Of a DNA stretch of 64,000 nucleotides, positions 49,051 through 60,823 are shown piece by piece (positions within the stretch are counted from its first letter, which is position 1; each line of letters begins with the position of its first letter). Source of the DNA: Chaenocephalus aceratus (Eukaryota; Chordata; Actinopteri; Perciformes; Channichthyidae). The notes under the pieces were generated by a model. That model was not told where the DNA came from and searched no databases. It worked only from the letters and a program-made list of their open reading frames with translations. The position numbers and the translations under genes are program-made. The DNA is taken from positions 1 to 64,000 of the forward strand of contig JAMFTG010000746.1 of the NCBI GenBank assembly GCA_023974075.1, written 5' to 3'.

Positions 49051-50559
49051 AGTTAGCAAGCGTGAATCAGACTCAGAATACCTTTTATTATTTCCACAGC
49101 GGCGAAATGTACTGTAGCACAGCAGGTTAAAAAAAGGCCAGCATATCAAAGTATTGCCATCATAAAAATACGTTTCTGGACATCTATGAAAATATGTATA
49201 GATAGTGTTTATATTACACATTGCACAATATTTCAACAGTTAGCTGCATTTAATTAATTACCAGGAAACTGCACTGACACCGGTCAAAGTCAAACAGAAG
49301 GGTGTTAAATCGATATGACTGCACTTTAGCTTATTATTAACTTACAGGCACTGAAATATAGTGAAATGTGTCACAGAATCACATCATAGACGTGGCTAAC
49401 GTTAGCATTGGTGGTTAGCATGTGTGCATGCAGAGCGCGATGGATGTGCAGCCAGGTGTGTGTGTGTGTCTGAAACCAGGTCAGCTGTAGATGAATATAT
49501 ATGTATACACACAGTCTCCTGTCAGTGTCAGCAGGAGGGGTTTCACATGTTGGGGTGTTAGAGGGTTAACCACCTCCTCTCTGGGCTCGGTGTGTTCCCT
49601 GTAAGGCTCAAACACCTTTCATTCATCTAGTAATCACACTACATGTACTTTTTAAATAGCATGTCCCTCTCGGTTTAGCTTCCTGTAAGGTCATCCCGTT
49701 AAAGTAAGTAAATACTGCTATATTTGACTGTTTTTTTTAACATATTTGAATGCTATTATAGTTTTCTATCTGTTTTTAATTTTAGTTTTACTTTTATGTA
49801 TCCACAACGACACCAAATCAAATTCCTCGTACATGTCAACCTACCTGGTGATAAACCTGTTTCTGATTCTGAAGTACCGAGTATGAGGGAAAAGCATCTG
49901 ATTCAAAGGTGTGTTGTAATTTGAACTTTAGGCCATTTTAGTATTCTTGTAACCGTCCGTTTCTTCTTCTGTGGGTTACTGAAGCATAACTCACCTCTTG
50001 GTGTCAGCCATGGGAGGGTTTTCTGAACAACCCCACCAGGCACAGCTGACCAAATGTCACGTAATAACACGTGTACCAAACAGAAAGAGGCTCAAAATGA
50101 CCAGAATGAGAAATACACAGACTACAAAGGCACCAAATAGCATCAAGGACACACACTACTGCAAATACAAACCACAAAGAAACATACATGCAAATAAAGA
50201 GACACGACAGCTGTGTGTCTTGGTGGGGCATGTCTGTCTCTGTCCTAAAATCAGAGATCCCGCACAGAGGAAACATTATTATTATTATGACATCTTACCT
50301 AGCCATCAACTATCCAATATTGTTTTTAAAACTGAATAATCAATGTGAATATCATTTCTTTTTTGCAGGGGGGGTGTGTGTCTCTTATCCCGGACAGATT
50401 GTTTCTGCCTGATGTCGCAGTTTTACCTCCAGAGCTGAATGGAAGCATTTCAGGCCTTTTGTGAGTGAGGTAGGCTCCGCGTGTTTGCGTAGATACTATA
50501 AGTCTTTACATCTATCTTCGGTCGCATGAGGATGTCTAAATATCCCCTGTGTGTTTCAG
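49051..50559 (+). other. Presumed rnf41 5' intron
   Basis: At 49,075-49,160 is a LINE-like tail (CAGACTCAGAATACCTTTTA). The remainder is A/T-rich with no gene seen. Confidence 0.5.
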
Positions 50560-50675
50560 GAGGCTGTGTATCCCAGGTATGTACCATGGGGTACGACATT
50601 ACGAGGTTCCAAGGGGAGGTGGATGAAGACCTGCTGTGCCCCATCTGCAGTGGAGTGCTGGAAGAACCAGTGCAG
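50560..50675 (+). CDS. rnf41: rnf41 first coding exon (5' UTR plus 30 codons)
   Basis: The acceptor is GTTTCAG. ATG at 50,586 in ACCATGGGG is a strong Kozak context. It encodes MGYDITRFQGEVDEDLLCPI and CSGVLEEPVQ, carrying the first RING cysteine pair. The donor is GTCAGT. Bases 50,560-50,585 are 5' UTR. Confidence 0.95.
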
Positions 50676-53600
50676 GTCAGTTCAAGATAAGAAGTACTTC
50701 ACTCATCCCAATTTGGGACATGTTTGCGTGAAAGGAGGGGGGGTACAAACCTTTTTCACCGAGGGCCACATACAGAAAAACATACGAAGGGATATATTGC
50801 CTCATAAGTTAAGTTGGAAAAAAAGCGTTTGAGTTATTGTGTAGGCGGCTCATTCCTTATTTCATAGGAGGAAATACGAAGGGTTTATTTCAAGCTTGTT
50901 GTGGAAATAAGTTACTGGGCTTTTTTCTTATCAACTTAGATTTGTTAGGACATGTTTCCAACTTTAATTAACACTGTGTAATGTATTTGACCATATATAT
51001 TTAAGATGTGCAATATAAGACAAGCAGAAGTTTCCTTTGTGGGCCATTTTTCACTACACTTTCTTAATTAGCTGAAGGCCGATTCAAAATGTCCCGCGGG
51101 CCGTAGTTTGGACACCCCTGCGTTAGAGGGGTGATCTGACGGAGGTGCAGTGTGTGTGTGCAGTAGAAGCAGACAGCTGTGGATCTACTTCACACACTTA
51201 TCCTATATGAAGGATATGTTCCCCGCTCTACCTTTACCCGCCTCTTCCACCTGAAACCAAAGACACCAGAGATGCTTTTCTGCCTCGTCAGTTTCTTTGT
51301 TTGTGATCTTTTTAGGTTTCAGTGTTTTGTGAAGGGTTTGTTTGATATGGAGGCAGCGACCAGCGATTTAAAAACATGTATTTTTACTGCTTTAATCTAA
51401 AAGAATATCAAATGTATTTTTCCTATTTGATACCAAGCAATTTCCCCCTAATTAATTTCCACTTTACCAACAGAAAATAGTTTTAAACTGTATTATGTTT
51501 CCTTATATTCTAGCTTATTTTCTTGCCTTTTTAATCTCAGAGAATATTAACGTTTTTTTCTTGTTATTTAGTGACATCTGTTTCTCGCAAATTAACGATT
51601 TTATGACGCCAGAATATATTCATTTTTTAATGTTAAGGTTTTTTTCTCACTCTGAATTAAGTTATTTTTACTATCTAAAAAAAAAATTGTATCAGTACTT
51701 TATTCCACTACTTATTGTTCTGACCACTTCTTACATGTTGAATACAAATACCTGTACTTTCTACTTCTTACATGTTGAACTCAAATACCTGTACTTTCTA
51801 CTTCTCACATGTTGAACACAAATACCTGTACTTTCTACTTCTTACATGTTGAACCCAAATACCTGTACTTTCTACTTCTTACATGTTGAACTCAAATACC
51901 TGTACTTTCTACTTCTCTCATGTTGAACTCAAATACCTGTACTTTCTACTTATTACATGTTGAACTCAAATACCTGTACTTTCTACTTCTTACATGTTGA
52001 ACACAAATACCTGTACTTTCTACTTCTTACATGTTGAACCCAAATACCTGTACTTTCTACTTCTTACATGTTGAACTCAAATACCTGTACTTTCTACTTC
52101 TCTCATGTTGAACTCAAATACCTGTACTTTCTACTTATTACATGTTGAACTCAAATACCTGTACTTTCTACTTCTTACATGTTGAACTCAAATACCTGTA
52201 CTTTCTACTTCTCACATGTTGAACCCAAATACCTGAACTTATTACATGTTGAACTCAAATACCTGTACTTTCTACTTCTCACATGTTGAACTCAAATACC
52301 TGTACTTTCTACTTATTACATGTTGAACTCAAATACCTGTACTTTCTACTTATTACATGTTGAACTCAAATACCTGTACTTTCTACTTCTTACATGTTGA
52401 ACTCAAATACCTGTACTTTATACTTATTACATGTTGAACTCAAATACCTGTACTTTCTATTTCTCACATGTTGAACTCAAATACCTGTACTTTCTACTTC
52501 TTACATGTTGAACCCAAATACCTGTACTTTCTACTTCTCACATGTTGAACTCAAATACCTGTACTTTCTACTTCTCACATGTTGAACACAAATACCTGTA
52601 CTTTCTACTTCTTACATGTTGAACCCAAATACCTGTACTTTCTACTTCTTACATGTTGAACTCAAATACCTGTACTTTCTACTTCTCACATGTTGAACTC
52701 AAATACCTGTACTTTCTACTTCTTACATGTTGAACCCAAATACCTGTACTTTCTACTTCTTACATGTTGAACTCAAATACCTGTACTTTCTACTTCTTAC
52801 ATGTTGAACTCAAATACCTGTACTTTCTACTTCTTACATGTTGAACCCAAATACCTGTACTTTCTACTTCTCACATGTTGAACTCAAATACCTGTACTTT
52901 CTACTTCTCACATGTTGAACTCAAATACCTGTACTTTCTACTTCTTACATGTTGAACTCAAATACCTGTACTTTCTACTTCTTACATGTTGAACTCAAAT
53001 ACCTGTACTTTCTACTTCTTACATGTTGAACCCAAATACCTGTACTTTCTACTTCTCACATGTTGAACTCAAATACCTGTACTTTCTACTTCTCACATGT
53101 TGAACTCAAATACCTGTACTTTCTACTTCTTACATGTTGAACTCAAATACCTGTACTTTCTACTTCTTACATGTTGAACTCAAATACCTGTACTTTCTAC
53201 TTCTTACATGTTGAACCCAAATACCTGTACTTTCTACTTCTCACATGTTGAACTCAAATACCTGTACTTTCTACTTCTTACATGTTGAACTCAAATACCT
53301 GTACTTTCTACTTCTCTCATTTCCCAAACAGCTGGTTCCTTTAGTCTGAATGTGTGTTTGGTGCGTGGTCATTATTCTTTAGAGTCACTGCGTGCCTATT
53401 GGTTGGAAACACGATCCGTGTATCCATCACTTCCTGGTCTTCTCTAAGAAGAAGAGGGACCAATGGAAACGTTGTCATGTTGCCGTTGTTCAGCATGAAA
53501 CTTTCATTAGCTAACAATGACATTATTGTTCTATTTAATATAAAGGGGGTTCAGGTACTCTTTTAAAGCAGCTGCTAGCTATGGGTACTTTTTACTGAAG

Positions 53601-56600
53601 TACACTTCAAAGCTTCTTTACTTTTACTTGAGTAAAGAAGTTTAGTCAGTACTTCTACTTTACCATAGTATTTTTAAACACGAGTATCTGTACTTCTACT
53701 TGAGTGAAGGAAGTGTGTACTCTTGCCATCTCTGCTTCCTCACACAAACACTAAAGCACAAACCTGTGGTATCGTTGTTGTTCTAACGATGGTCTCTCCC
53801 CCCCCCCAGGCTCCTCACTGCGAGCATGCCTTCTGCAACGCCTGTATAACCCAGTGGTTTGCGCAGCAGCAGATATGTCCCGTGGACCGCACCGTGGTGA
53901 CGCTGGCTCACCTGCGGCCCGTGCCCCGCATCATGCGTAACATGCTGTCCAAACTGCAGATCAGCTGCGACAACGCGGGCTTCGGCTGCGGCGCCACGCT
54001 GCGCCTGGACCAGCTGACGTCACACCTCCGAGACTGCCAGCACAACCCCAAGAGACCCGTGAGCTGCGTGGAGGGCTGCGGGTGAGGAGCGATCACTGAG
54101 GGGCACGGTTAGGGGTTAAAGTATATATAATGTTGTTAAAGCTACTGACCCAGAATCAGCACTTCAGCAACAGGGCTGAAACAGAGGGGCTAGAATGATC
54201 TGTTTGATATTTTGAGCAAAATGTTTAATTAAAATATGAAAACATTAACCATCACTGGTCCGACCGAGCCGTCCGTCAGCCGTGATGTGTTTCAGATCGA
54301 ACAGAGAAACATTTATTTGAAACTCCTGCCCCTCGTATCGGACCTGGAAGTCCGTTCTTCCTTTTTCGCATCAAGAAAAGTTGCTTACCAAGAATCTGTA
54401 TCTGGTTTTGTTGCTCCATTTTCGTGAGATAAAAAGTAAAATATGTATATAAACATAAGAAGTTATTAACAACAATGTTCTGAAAACATTTAAAGTTTTA
54501 CGTGTCCATATTAATGAGGACCAAATAGCCGGATTAGGAAAACCTCTTCTTACATTACATGTTTTCTAACGGCTCCAAACACTGGATGTAAGTTTGAGAG
54601 TCAAAGTCAACTTTATGTCAATCTTTCAGTTTGTGTACATACATAGAGATCGAAAATACCGTTTCCCACAAACCCGAATACAATATAATAATATGTATAT
54701 CCTATATATACACAATCAACAGACACACTAAGTCACTTAGTAAATGTACATTAGTGTAAGATTGTCCATAGCAGCGTAAAAAGGTGTCTGGAAAAGTATG
54801 AACAAAGATGGAGGTACTACCCTTTATCCACTGCGTCCCGGTAGAGGTGCTGGTGGTACTCTTCTTGAACAGCCTGACATTGAACCCGGTGTTCCTCCTC
54901 CTGCAGGCTGGAGATGCCCAAAGACGAGGTTCCGAACCACAACTGCATCAAACACTTGCGGACGGTGGTCGGTCAGCAGCAGACCAGGATCTCAGACCTG
55001 GAGAAGACCGTGAACGGAGCACAAACACCAGCTGGGGGAGCAGGTGAGGACACCAGGGAACATATTATATGTTTTTACATTACAGTCAAGATGTCATAAC
55101 ACCAAGAAATGAATTTGCAACACAAGTTGACTTAAAGTAGAGAGTACCAGGGCTGCACGATATTGAAAAAACTGACATTGCGATTTTTTTTCTTCCCCTG
55201 CGATATATATTGCGTTTTTTTAACTATATTTAACCGGATGAAGGATTTGAGTCCACGGACGTCTGGGGTCTGAACTGGTTGACTCGTCATAAGTCATGAT
55301 CCAACATGTCATCATAATGCAGTTGCTTACCCTCAAGTAAGGGGGTTCATCTGTGAAGAAGAGGAAGAACCTTTTTGGATCCAAAAATAGTTCCAGATGG
55401 CAGATGTTGCTTTTCTTTTTGGAAGTAAATCTTCATTCTCGCCGGTATTGTCCTCCTGTGCCTCGCTCAGTTTTTTACCGGTGTTTTGATGGTCTGCAAA
55501 CCAGCGGGGCGGGGCCTGCTGGGACCTGGTGAAGAGTGGTTGTGATTGGTGGTTTGCTGACAGAGCCGGCATGTCACTCACTCAATGAGAGCCGCGCAAG
55601 TTTTCCTTTTGTAGCAAGCAGCAAAATAATTGTAACATGACGTGTTTTGAATTAATTCTAGAGCCAGGACCTCGATTAAAAAAATTAATCTAATTGATTA
55701 GAGGCTTTGTAATTAATTAATCGAAATTAATCGCATTTTTAATCAATATACATATTGACCTGAGAACAGGGAGAAGCAATTTCCACATGGACTTGACTCC
55801 AAGTGGTCGACAGTCAAGCCCATCCAGTGAGCTGGTTATTCTCTCAGACGTGGACTTACTTATCCTGGCCCTGAAACCAGTCGTCTGGTTGAGTGTGGGT
55901 TGGGTCAGGGTGTGGTTCCTTGCACTCGGAGTCGGGCTAACTGCTACATGCTAGCTGCTACAGCTTTGCATTTAGGTGATACTTTAGGCTTGATGTGCTG
56001 CGGTGATATGCAAATGATTTTTCCCATCCACGGGGCCGACCAAAGCGTCTCATCAGCTTGTTCGTTCATGTTTGACTATTGTTCACCGTGGTTTGTTGTT
56101 GTTTGAAGTCCCATGCTGAAGTCATGAACGTTAGTTGGTGCTCCAGTATAATCGGTCCGCCTGAAACTCATCCAGTGAGAAACGTTCCGCTGTGCGATTT
56201 AAAGTGCGATTAAAATGCGTTTTTTTTTAACGCGTTCATTTTGTGTAATTAATTAATCTTAATTAACGTGTTAAAGTCCCGGCCCTAATTAATTCACCTA
56301 CTTAATATCGCACGTCCTAAAATGAAAAAATGAGGGGAAAAAAATATATATTATAAAAAAATTGATACAATCGCACGTCCCTGCGGTGAATATTGCGCAT
56401 GCGCATGTCGTGGTTATCGCCATGACACGATATATCGTTCAGCCCTAGATAGTACCAATTAATACTTCATCCCACTTGGGATGCATACCGGTATCCGGTA
56501 TTACCGAAATACTGGTTACTGGTGGCTAATCAGATCCGGTTTCGATTTAAAAAAAAAAACCTTTTTCCATTAATTTTAAAAGTGAGTCCGTGGCCCGTGA

Positions 56601-59600
56601 TGGCGGGTGTTATAAATTAGATTGCATACTCGTTTTTCTTCATATTTTATGTATTTTTCATTGTTTGTTCGATACGAGAAAGGTAAAAGTCCCACAAATG
56701 AACTGTGATGGGATTTGTTTTCTCTCACCAGTGAAGGCAAATGTTGATTTTAAAGATGAGATTTGTTGTGATCTCATGACCATTATTCTATTATGTATTT
56801 GTTCTCTAGTCGAATCTCAGGTTTAACATTAATTATAACGGTGCTATAACGGTCTGTTTGCATTGACAAGATGTGCTATTCACGCTTTGGTTTTCTTCAT
56901 ATTTTGTATGTATTTTTCATTGTTGTTCAGCACTAAAAGAAAGTCCAAGAAGTCCCACAATTTAATTTAATATTCATTTGACATGTTAACTATATTGTAA
57001 AGCGCTTCATGGGAGTAATTGTGGGATGATACATTTTCAAAGTATCACGATGTATCGGTATCGTTCAGTGGTATCGGTATCAACGATATGCATCCCTAAT
57101 CCCCACTCATTTTTTCAAAACAAACAAACACTGACCAATGCTATATTTGCACGTTTTCCACAGCCAGTTTTGGATATCATCCCAAGTTTTTAAAATGTTA
57201 TAACAATTCCAAACGGCATGTATGAGGAGGTGACTCTATTTCTAGCTTCAGTGCCTTTCGTGAAGCGCCTCTCTGAACTCGATGCTGTTGTCTTGCAGAA
57301 GCGGGACATCCAGCTGCTGAAGGCGTACATGAGGGCGATCCGCAGCGCCAACCCCAACCTGCAGAACCTGGAGGAGAGCATCGAGTACAACGAGATCCTC
57401 GAGTGAGTCTTCACCCGCTCTCCGGGGTTATTCTCAGGTTCACTCTGTCGGGGGGGGGGGGGAAGGAGGAGGAGAAGGAGGTTACAGCAAAGAGCCACAG
57501 ACCGCTCAATATCAATCAGGAAGCATACAAATATCAAAAGATAAAACTAGAACTGACACTATTTACTAAATACACCAACAACAGTTTAGAGCAGGGCTAT
57601 TCAATTAGTTTGGAATGGGGCCGGTTGATGAACATGATCCAAAGCAAGGAGCCGGGAAAAAGGTGCTTGAAATTTGAGCAGTAAATACTACAACAGCACG
57701 TGGAGTGCATATGTGACCCGCTCTATCGAAATCAGTCGGAAGTCGCAACGGCTCATTTCAGAATAAACGTGGATTTACGTAAAAAACTATTTCTTCAGGG
57801 TTCGGGTGTTTTGTTTGATTTTAAACAAACAAAGTCTTGGCTTTCAGAATATGAAACTTTTATTTCCAAAATCACACGATAAATACATTTTTGAAGCTCG
57901 TGAAGGGACGAAGACATCTCTCACTCGCACTCTGCTGTTCCTCAGCGCCGCCCCCCTCCCTCCGCTGAAATTATGAATGTAATGAGCGTAGAGTAATCAT
58001 AGATAACACGGCAGGGTCCGTTACAGTTTGTTTTCATCTGATTTAAATTAAACAGAGTCTTGGCTTTCAGAATATTAAACTTGTTTCGGCAAATTCAGAT
58101 GATAAATACAACTTTGAAGCTTCGGCATAATTACAAGCAGAGAACGGAGTAATTTAACGTCACAGCAGGCACAACAACAGCCGGTGTTTCTCGTGAGTGT
58201 TTTCCCCGGGAAACAAACACAATACACACAAACGCAAAATTACACAAACACACACGTATGCAAACACACTCGCGAGTTTCCCCTCCAAATGAAAATATCT
58301 TCCCTCCGTAGTATTTTGATCATTTGCTAATAACCAATCAGATCGATGGATTCCAGAGAAGAGGAAACTTTAAAGGCCTTTTTCTCAAAATGAGGACTCG
58401 GTGACAGTCATTATATAATGTGACATATTTCGCTTAATATTTGGAGTACAAAAAGAATCCTGATATCATTAGAAAGCTAGGAATCTCCTCTTTCCAACAG
58501 TGTATACAACTCAAAATGTGTCTTCGGGTCAATGCGACTGATTTCGATGGAGCAGGTCACATATATTGTGTTTAATTAAATCAACTGCATAGCCCCGAGG
58601 CCTTCATAGTCTAAGGGTGCGTTCACACCTGTCTTGTATAGTCCGGTTGAACCCTGGTGCGGTTCATTTGGGTCGATGTGAACGCAGTCCGAGACCTCTT
58701 AAGGGAACTAAACAACCGGACTCTGGTCCGCTAAAATAGGTGGTCTCGGAGCGCTTGCGGTTCATCGCTGGTGTGAACGCAGTCCGCACCCAAACATAGG
58801 AAGCGCAGTATTTACGTGTCACAAGAACGCGGATATCTTCAAAAATCTTTAGCGAAAGAGTCTTTCAAGACATCCGCGGTTGTTAATTTAAAGAGTGAAG
58901 CAGAATGAAGCGTTGAACAGTGTCGTACAAATTCTCCGTCAGCTACATAAAAGTAAGAACACCTGTCGTCGGGGAAACGCCCTCCTGACTGCAGAACGTC
59001 TCTCATTGTGTTATAATGTTTTTTAACGGACGTTGTCTGATTATATAATCATATGCGCGGGCCGCTTGTGTCTGTTGATCTCCAGACTAACAGCAGCATG
59101 AGAATAACCTGCCGATGCTGCATGGCGGAGGCTCCGCTAGAAATGGCCGGGATTTGCGTTTTTACCCCCTTAATGTCTGACCAATGGGTGAACAGCATTT
59201 CCGAGCACATGACTTGTGTTTAAAGTTTATAGTCCGTTTGAGTTTTGCCCGTGTGAACGCAAACCGAACCTTCAGGAAAATGAAGCAATGGAACAAACTG
59301 TGGTCTGGTGAGAAGCGGACTGTTAGGTGTGAATGCACCCCAAATGGCAAGTTCAGAACTCCGTAGGCCGACATGTGAAGCTGATTTAACCGTCATTTCA
59401 TTTTGGTGAAATTATCTAATTTCACGCAGCGATGCAAAGTTTTCAGGCATTGTCTTCACTCTATCTCTCAATGTAACACCCTCTCTGGACTAAAGGCACT
59501 CTGGCCCAAAAAATATATAAAACAAGTAATTAGTTTTTAACATTATACTCAAAGGGCCAGGACATATCACCCGGGCCCTGGGTTAGAGAGGTAGCAGCCA

Positions 59601-60209
59601 GGTGGAAGACTTAAAGGTGGAAGTATATATCACAGGAGTGTTATAGTCTTTGTGTCCGTGAGACTTATCAGGGTTATTGTGGCAAAATAAAAAACAGGCA
59701 ACAAAGGAGCTCGGAAAATATTTTTACCCTTAGAAAAGAACGACACATTTTAAATTGTAAAATTGTCAGAAAAAGCTTGAATACTCTTTCAGGTTAACTC
59801 GGGTAGCTCTGCAACGATAGCAAGAAAAAATATCAAAAGGTAATTTTTTCTAAACTTGAATGTTTTAATTCATGCTATCATATTTATAATATCGCATTTC
59901 TTGTCTCGCAAATGTATTAATATAATGTATTAAACTGATCCGGGAGGGGAGAGAGTATAGACGACAATATTGACGTATTTTCTCGCACATTTATGATTAA
60001 ATAACGACATTATTTTTTCTTATGTTTTGAGTTTTAATTCGTGACTTTGATTTCAGATGCTTTTTTATATTTGTCTTGAAAATGTTACATAAGAGAATTT
60101 ATTTCTCTGAATATTTCATTTCTTATTTTTAATATTATCAAATAGTTTAAAACTTTTATTTCTTTGTAAATATCCAAGTTTTTTCTTACAAATGTCTCCC
60201 TAACTCCCC

Positions 60210-60240
<31 letters not shown>

Positions 60241-60823
60241 CTCTACCTCTGAGATAATATTAAGTTATTTATATACAAGTTATTTCTTGTTAAAATATAG
60301 CATTAATCTGATTATGACATTTCTTCCTATTTAATATGAATCCTAACCTTTTCCCCGAAGATCTTCCAGAAAATAGTGTTTTATTTTTTTTCTTGCAAAT
60401 GTCTCCCTAACTCCCTCCTCTTCCTCTCCCCCCCTCCTCTTCCTCTCCCCCCCCCTCCTCCCCCTCAGGTGGGTGAACTCCATGCAGCCGGCGCGGGTCA
60501 CTCGTTGGGGGGGGATGATCTCCACTCCGGACGCCGTGCTGCAGGCGGTCATCAAGCGCTCTCTGATCGACAGCGGCTGCCCGCTCTCCATCGTCAACGA
60601 CCTGATCGAGAACGCCCACGAGAGGAACTGGCCTCAGGGCCTCGCCACGCTGGAGACGCGGCAGATGAACCGGCGATACTACGAGAACTACGTGGCCAAG
60701 CGGATCCCCGGGAAGCAGGCGGTGGTGGTGATGGCCTGCGAGAACCAGCACATGGGCGAAGACATGATCCTGGAGCCCGGACTCGTCATGATCTTCGCTC
60801 ACGGAGTCGAGGAGATCTTGTAA
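50586..60823 (+). CDS. rnf41: rnf41 (Nrdp1) RING E3 ubiquitin ligase, five coding exons
   Basis: RNF41/Nrdp1 is a cytosolic E3 ligase known to ubiquitinate ErbB3, BRUCE and other targets and to bind the deubiquitinase USP8. Coding exons are 50586-50675, 53810-54081, 54907-55043, 57299-57402 and 60469-60823. The product is about 318 residues, once one extra base in exon 3 is discounted. The RING ligands are C18, C21, C34, H36, C39, C42, C53 and D56, the C3HC3D form typical of Nrdp1. A TRAF/SIAH-like zinc region follows (C83, C90, H102, C106), then a coiled coil (QQQTRISDLEKT). The C-terminal half (AYMRAIRSANPNLQNLEESI to FAHGVEEIL) is the USP8-binding domain. The start MGYDITRFQG is the family start. 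Phases agree everywhere except exon 3. Confidence 0.95.
50737..51120 (+). mobile_element. hAT-like MITE (GTCCAAAC type), copy 2
   Basis: Diverged left end near 50,737 with ACCGAGGGCCACATACAGA, and right end GTTTGGACACCCCTG. Related to 18,434-18,875. Confidence 0.7.
51688..53734 (-). mobile_element. Transposon with internal 37-bp satellite, copy B (inverted)
   Basis: Reverse complement of the element at 33,658-36,264, but without the nested insertion. It ends TTGCCATCTCTG at 53,734. Shared body includes GATCCGTGTATCCATCACTT and GGTACTTTTTACTGAAGTAC. It fills most of rnf41 intron 2 and stops about 75 bp before exon 2. Confidence 0.85.
51726..53325 (-). repeat. 37-bp minisatellite B, reverse (about 43 units)
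   Basis: The unit on + reads CTACTTCTTACATGTTGAAC with TCAAATACCTGTACTTT, the reverse complement of the array at 35,287-36,155. Variants include CTTACATG, CTCACATG, ATTACATG and CTCTCATG, in partly periodic order (GAACCC units recur roughly every five to six). Confidence 0.95.
53810..54081 (+). CDS. rnf41: rnf41 coding exon 2 (RING and zinc finger)
   Basis: The acceptor CCCCAG follows a C run; the donor is GTGAGG. It encodes APHCEHAFCNACITQWFAQQ, CPVDRTVVTLAHLRPVPRIM and FGCGATLRLDQLTSHLRDC. It ends in phase 2. Confidence 0.96.
54082..54906 (+). other. rnf41 intron with MITE and LINE fragments
   Basis: A fragment of the GGTCCCCTATTA MITE family is at about 54,145-54,215 (CAGAATCAGCACTTCAGCAA). 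A LINE-like piece is near 54,600-54,720. No gene. Confidence 0.55.
54907..55043 (+). CDS. rnf41: rnf41 coding exon 3, with one extra base
   Basis: The acceptor is CCTGCAG and the donor GTGAGG. It opens LEMPKDEVPNHNCIKHLRTV and continues QQQTRISDLEKT. Then the expected EHKHQLGEQ is encoded in the +1 frame, after ACCGTGAACG. The length is 137 nt where 136 are needed. As written the frame would end in the next exon. A sequencing or assembly insertion is the simplest explanation. Confidence 0.85.
55148..56447 (+). mobile_element. hAT-like element (CAGGGCTGCACGATAT) with nested element
   Basis: Ends CAGGGCTGCACGATATTG and CGATATATCGTTCAGCCCTA. Flanks GAGAGTAC (55,140-55,147) and GATAGTAC (56,448-56,455) match at 7 of 8. 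A second transposon sits inside it at 55,669-56,287. No transposase frame. Confidence 0.85.
55669..56287 (+). mobile_element. Nested transposon with exact 8-bp duplication
   Basis: It begins TAGAGCCAGGACCTCGATTAA and ends GTTAAAGTCCCGGCCCTA, with identical ATTAATTC at 55,661-55,668 and 56,288-56,295. It is therefore younger than the host element at 55,148-56,447. Confidence 0.85.
56478..57098 (+). mobile_element. TIR element (GGGATGCATACCGGTAT)
   Basis: Ends GGGATGCATACCGGTATC and GATATGCATCCCTA, with internal GGTATCGGTATC-like motifs. The flanks are similar (ATCCCACT, ATCCCCACT). It lies between rnf41 coding exons 3 and 4. Confidence 0.7.
57299..57402 (+). CDS. rnf41: rnf41 coding exon 4
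   Basis: The acceptor is TCTTGCAG and the donor GTGAGT. It encodes KRDIQLLKAYMRAIRSANPN and LQNLEESIEYNEIL plus two bases of Glu, almost identical to mammals. Confidence 0.96.
57403..60468 (+). other. rnf41 last intron, transposon-filled
   Basis: A hAT-like left end (CAGGGCTATTCAATTAGTTT) is at 57,592. A TIR element is at 58,615-59,341. A tandem-like pair of TCTTGGCTTTCAGAATAT is at 57,833 and 58,060. A long CT-rich tract (60,205-60,245 and 60,405-60,468) precedes the acceptor. No gene seen. Confidence 0.6.
58615..59341 (+). mobile_element. TIR element (GGGTGCGTTCACACC)
   Basis: Starts GGGTGCGTTCACACCTG and ends AGGTGTGAATGCACCC. Internal GTGAACGCAGTCCG motifs are repeated. Family uncertain. 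Confidence 0.75.
60469..60823 (+). CDS. rnf41: rnf41 last coding exon 5
   Basis: The acceptor CCCCTCAG follows a long CT-rich tract. It encodes WVNSMQPARVTRWGGMISTP, NDLIENAHERNWPQGLATLE and YYENYVAKRIPGKQAVVVMA, ending FAHGVEEIL and TAA at 60,821-60,823. This is the USP8-interacting domain. Confidence 0.96.
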
